Positions 62,842 to 64,000 of a DNA stretch of 64,000 nt are shown here, piece by piece. The DNA lies in contig NC_059564.1 of assembly GCF_905220415.1 (NCBI RefSeq), forward strand, positions 12,501 through 76,500, in the 5' to 3' direction. The stretch is from Colias croceus. Taxonomy: Eukaryota > Arthropoda > Insecta > Lepidoptera > Pieridae. The translations under genes were made by a program, and so were the position numbers. A model generated the notes under the pieces. The model was given only the letters and a program-made list of their open reading frames with translations. It had not been told where the DNA came from and ran no database searches. Position 1 is the first letter of the stretch. Each line of letters begins with the position of its first letter.

Positions 62842-63360
62842 ATGGCTCTACGAAATGACGTCATGGAGTCCAACTTCCTGCCCGCGGACACGCCGCCGAT
62901 GACTGACATCGCGTTCCAGCCGAAAACGGACTTGGCCATCGAATACTTTAACACTTTCAACCAAATATGCGAGAACTACCGCGACGACAGGCAAGCGGAC
63001 GGCCTACGAGCCGTAGACGCGCTACGCGGTGCGCCCGATCAGCTACGCGGGCACTATGATGCGCTACGGTCGCCGTCAGATCACCTACGCGCCCCCGCGG
63101 ACGGCGTGCGCGCGTCGTCTGACTCGCTGCGGCTGTCGTCGGACACGCTACGTGTTTCCTCAGAAATATTGGACGGTAGCCGCGAGTTTATAAGCACAGA
63201 CTTTCAAAAAACAGAGTTTAGTGACAAAGTGTTTTTGGGAAAGGACGAGCAAGTGTTTCAGTTCGGACAACCGGACGCCTCAGCGTTATTAAGGCATCGC
63301 GCGAGGCGGAGGTACAATGAGGAGCATGGCCTGCCTACAGCCACCAGTCAGGAGAGCGGG
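62842..63360 (+). CDS. Alternative first coding exon (173 codons) of the long gene, or of a following gene
   Basis: ATG 62842 opens 173 codons ending GGG|GTAAGT in phase 0, the same phase as the 35550-35651 exon, so both could splice to one downstream exon. Residues 1-50 contain MESNFLPADTPPMTDIAF and an aromatic segment, AIEYFNTFNQICENY. Residues about 52-115 are seven-residue repeats of D-x-L-R type. The end is basic (RHRARRRYNEEH). No known domain is recognised. A proline/acidic N-terminus and a basic patch suit a nuclear regulator; E93/Mblk-1-like is only a possibility. GC-rich codon use contrasts with the AT-rich surroundings. Confidence 0.65.
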
Positions 63361-64000
63361 GTAAGTTGAAAGCAGCTATGCTGTAGTCATAGTTTTCATT
63401 CTCCGGGTTTATAAACCAATACACATCTTACAGAGTGTTGCGATTATGATTGTTCAAATCACGCAAAAGTAAATTAATTATAATGAATTCTTAGCATTAT
63501 TAATTATTCTCAGTAATCCATCGAGCGCTGATAATGCCCGCAATGGGCAACAATGTGACCGCGTACCGTCTAGCTATCGGCGGTTATTTCTGTCTGTTTA
63601 CGTTAATAATATAATTAGAAGCACTAATTCGGTGGCTCGTGGGCGGAGCGGCCGCCTTGGTGTGACTCGCGACAACACGTAGATGTGCAAACGTCGCGAG
63701 ATTACATATTAGGGATGTCGTAGTCTGCACATAAAGACTGAACACTGTACTGCATTTAGATTTAGGTAGATAGTCACGTGTAAGCGTACTCTTACGTGGG
63801 GGAATAGATGAGTTCATGAGTGCATTTGCCAAATTTCGCAAATTCTTTGTCATTAATATCATAATGACATTCAAGGCCTTTTCCAATAGCGGGCGTGTTA
63901 TGTGTTCCTCGATTAATGTCTACTTAATTCTTAGTAGTAACTATAGCTTAAAAGTTTTCAAGAATTTAACTTACGACCTAACACGTGTATTGTATATTTG
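63361..64000 (+). other. Intron after the alternative first exon; no feature seen
   Basis: It begins with the GTAAGT donor. No acceptor-supported coding exon before the window ends. Confidence 0.5.

Noticed and set aside
1..64000. CRISPR arrays, operons, bacterial promoters, rRNA genes
   Set aside because: Introns, telomeric repeats and SINEs show a eukaryotic chromosome; the regular repeats are telomeric or minisatellite and lack unique spacers. No rRNA sequence was seen.

Overview
This window is the left end of an insect chromosome, most likely from a moth or butterfly. The + strand opens with (CCTAA)n arrays, the strand expected at a left chromosome end. The arrays are interrupted by TRAS-like (R1-clade) non-LTR retrotransposons whose poly(A) tails run straight into CCTAA. 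The rest of the window carries dispersed repeats of lepidopteran type (Helitron-like ends finishing in CTAG, tRNA-derived SINEs, MITEs, LINE tails) and AT-rich introns many kilobases long.

Layout. 1-546: 3' end of one TRAS-like copy. 547-1403: about 170 CCTAA repeats. 1404-4484: a 5'-truncated TRAS-like copy with reverse transcriptase, RNase H and a Cys/His knuckle; its reading frame is broken by a stop and a frameshift. 4485-4508: five CCTAA repeats. 4509-about 6690: the 5' part of a third copy (5' UTR with about 125-bp repeats, N-terminal half of ORF1), joined directly to subtelomeric DNA. 6691-7140: three degenerate repeat units. 7563-13627, minus strand: a complete 15-exon gene for the mitochondrial i-AAA protease YME1L, which I reconstructed exon by exon (764 codons, all phases consistent). 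It is transcribed toward the telomere. 13628-14005: a short divergent promoter region.

14006 to the right edge: the 5' part of a very long plus-strand gene. I see three phase-compatible exons (14006-14087, 31938-31990, 35550-35651) and a separate first exon with its own TATA box, leader and upstream ORFs (62842-63360). Both N-termini end in phase 0, so they could join the same exon beyond the window. I cannot name the gene with confidence. Its long introns, alternative promoters and low-complexity His/Gln-rich residues suggest a developmental transcription factor; an E93/Mblk-1-like gene is one possibility. Its introns hold most of the mobile elements listed.

The most interesting points are: the telomere-TRAS-gene junction; radical substitutions at the pore loop and next to the zinc motif of YME1L, several of them in the AT-to-GC direction in the GC-rich exons; a 1.75-kb element full of a TTTTCGTCCA motif in both orientations; several long-palindrome elements; and a 21-bp coding repeat giving seven-residue repeats in the alternative first exon.
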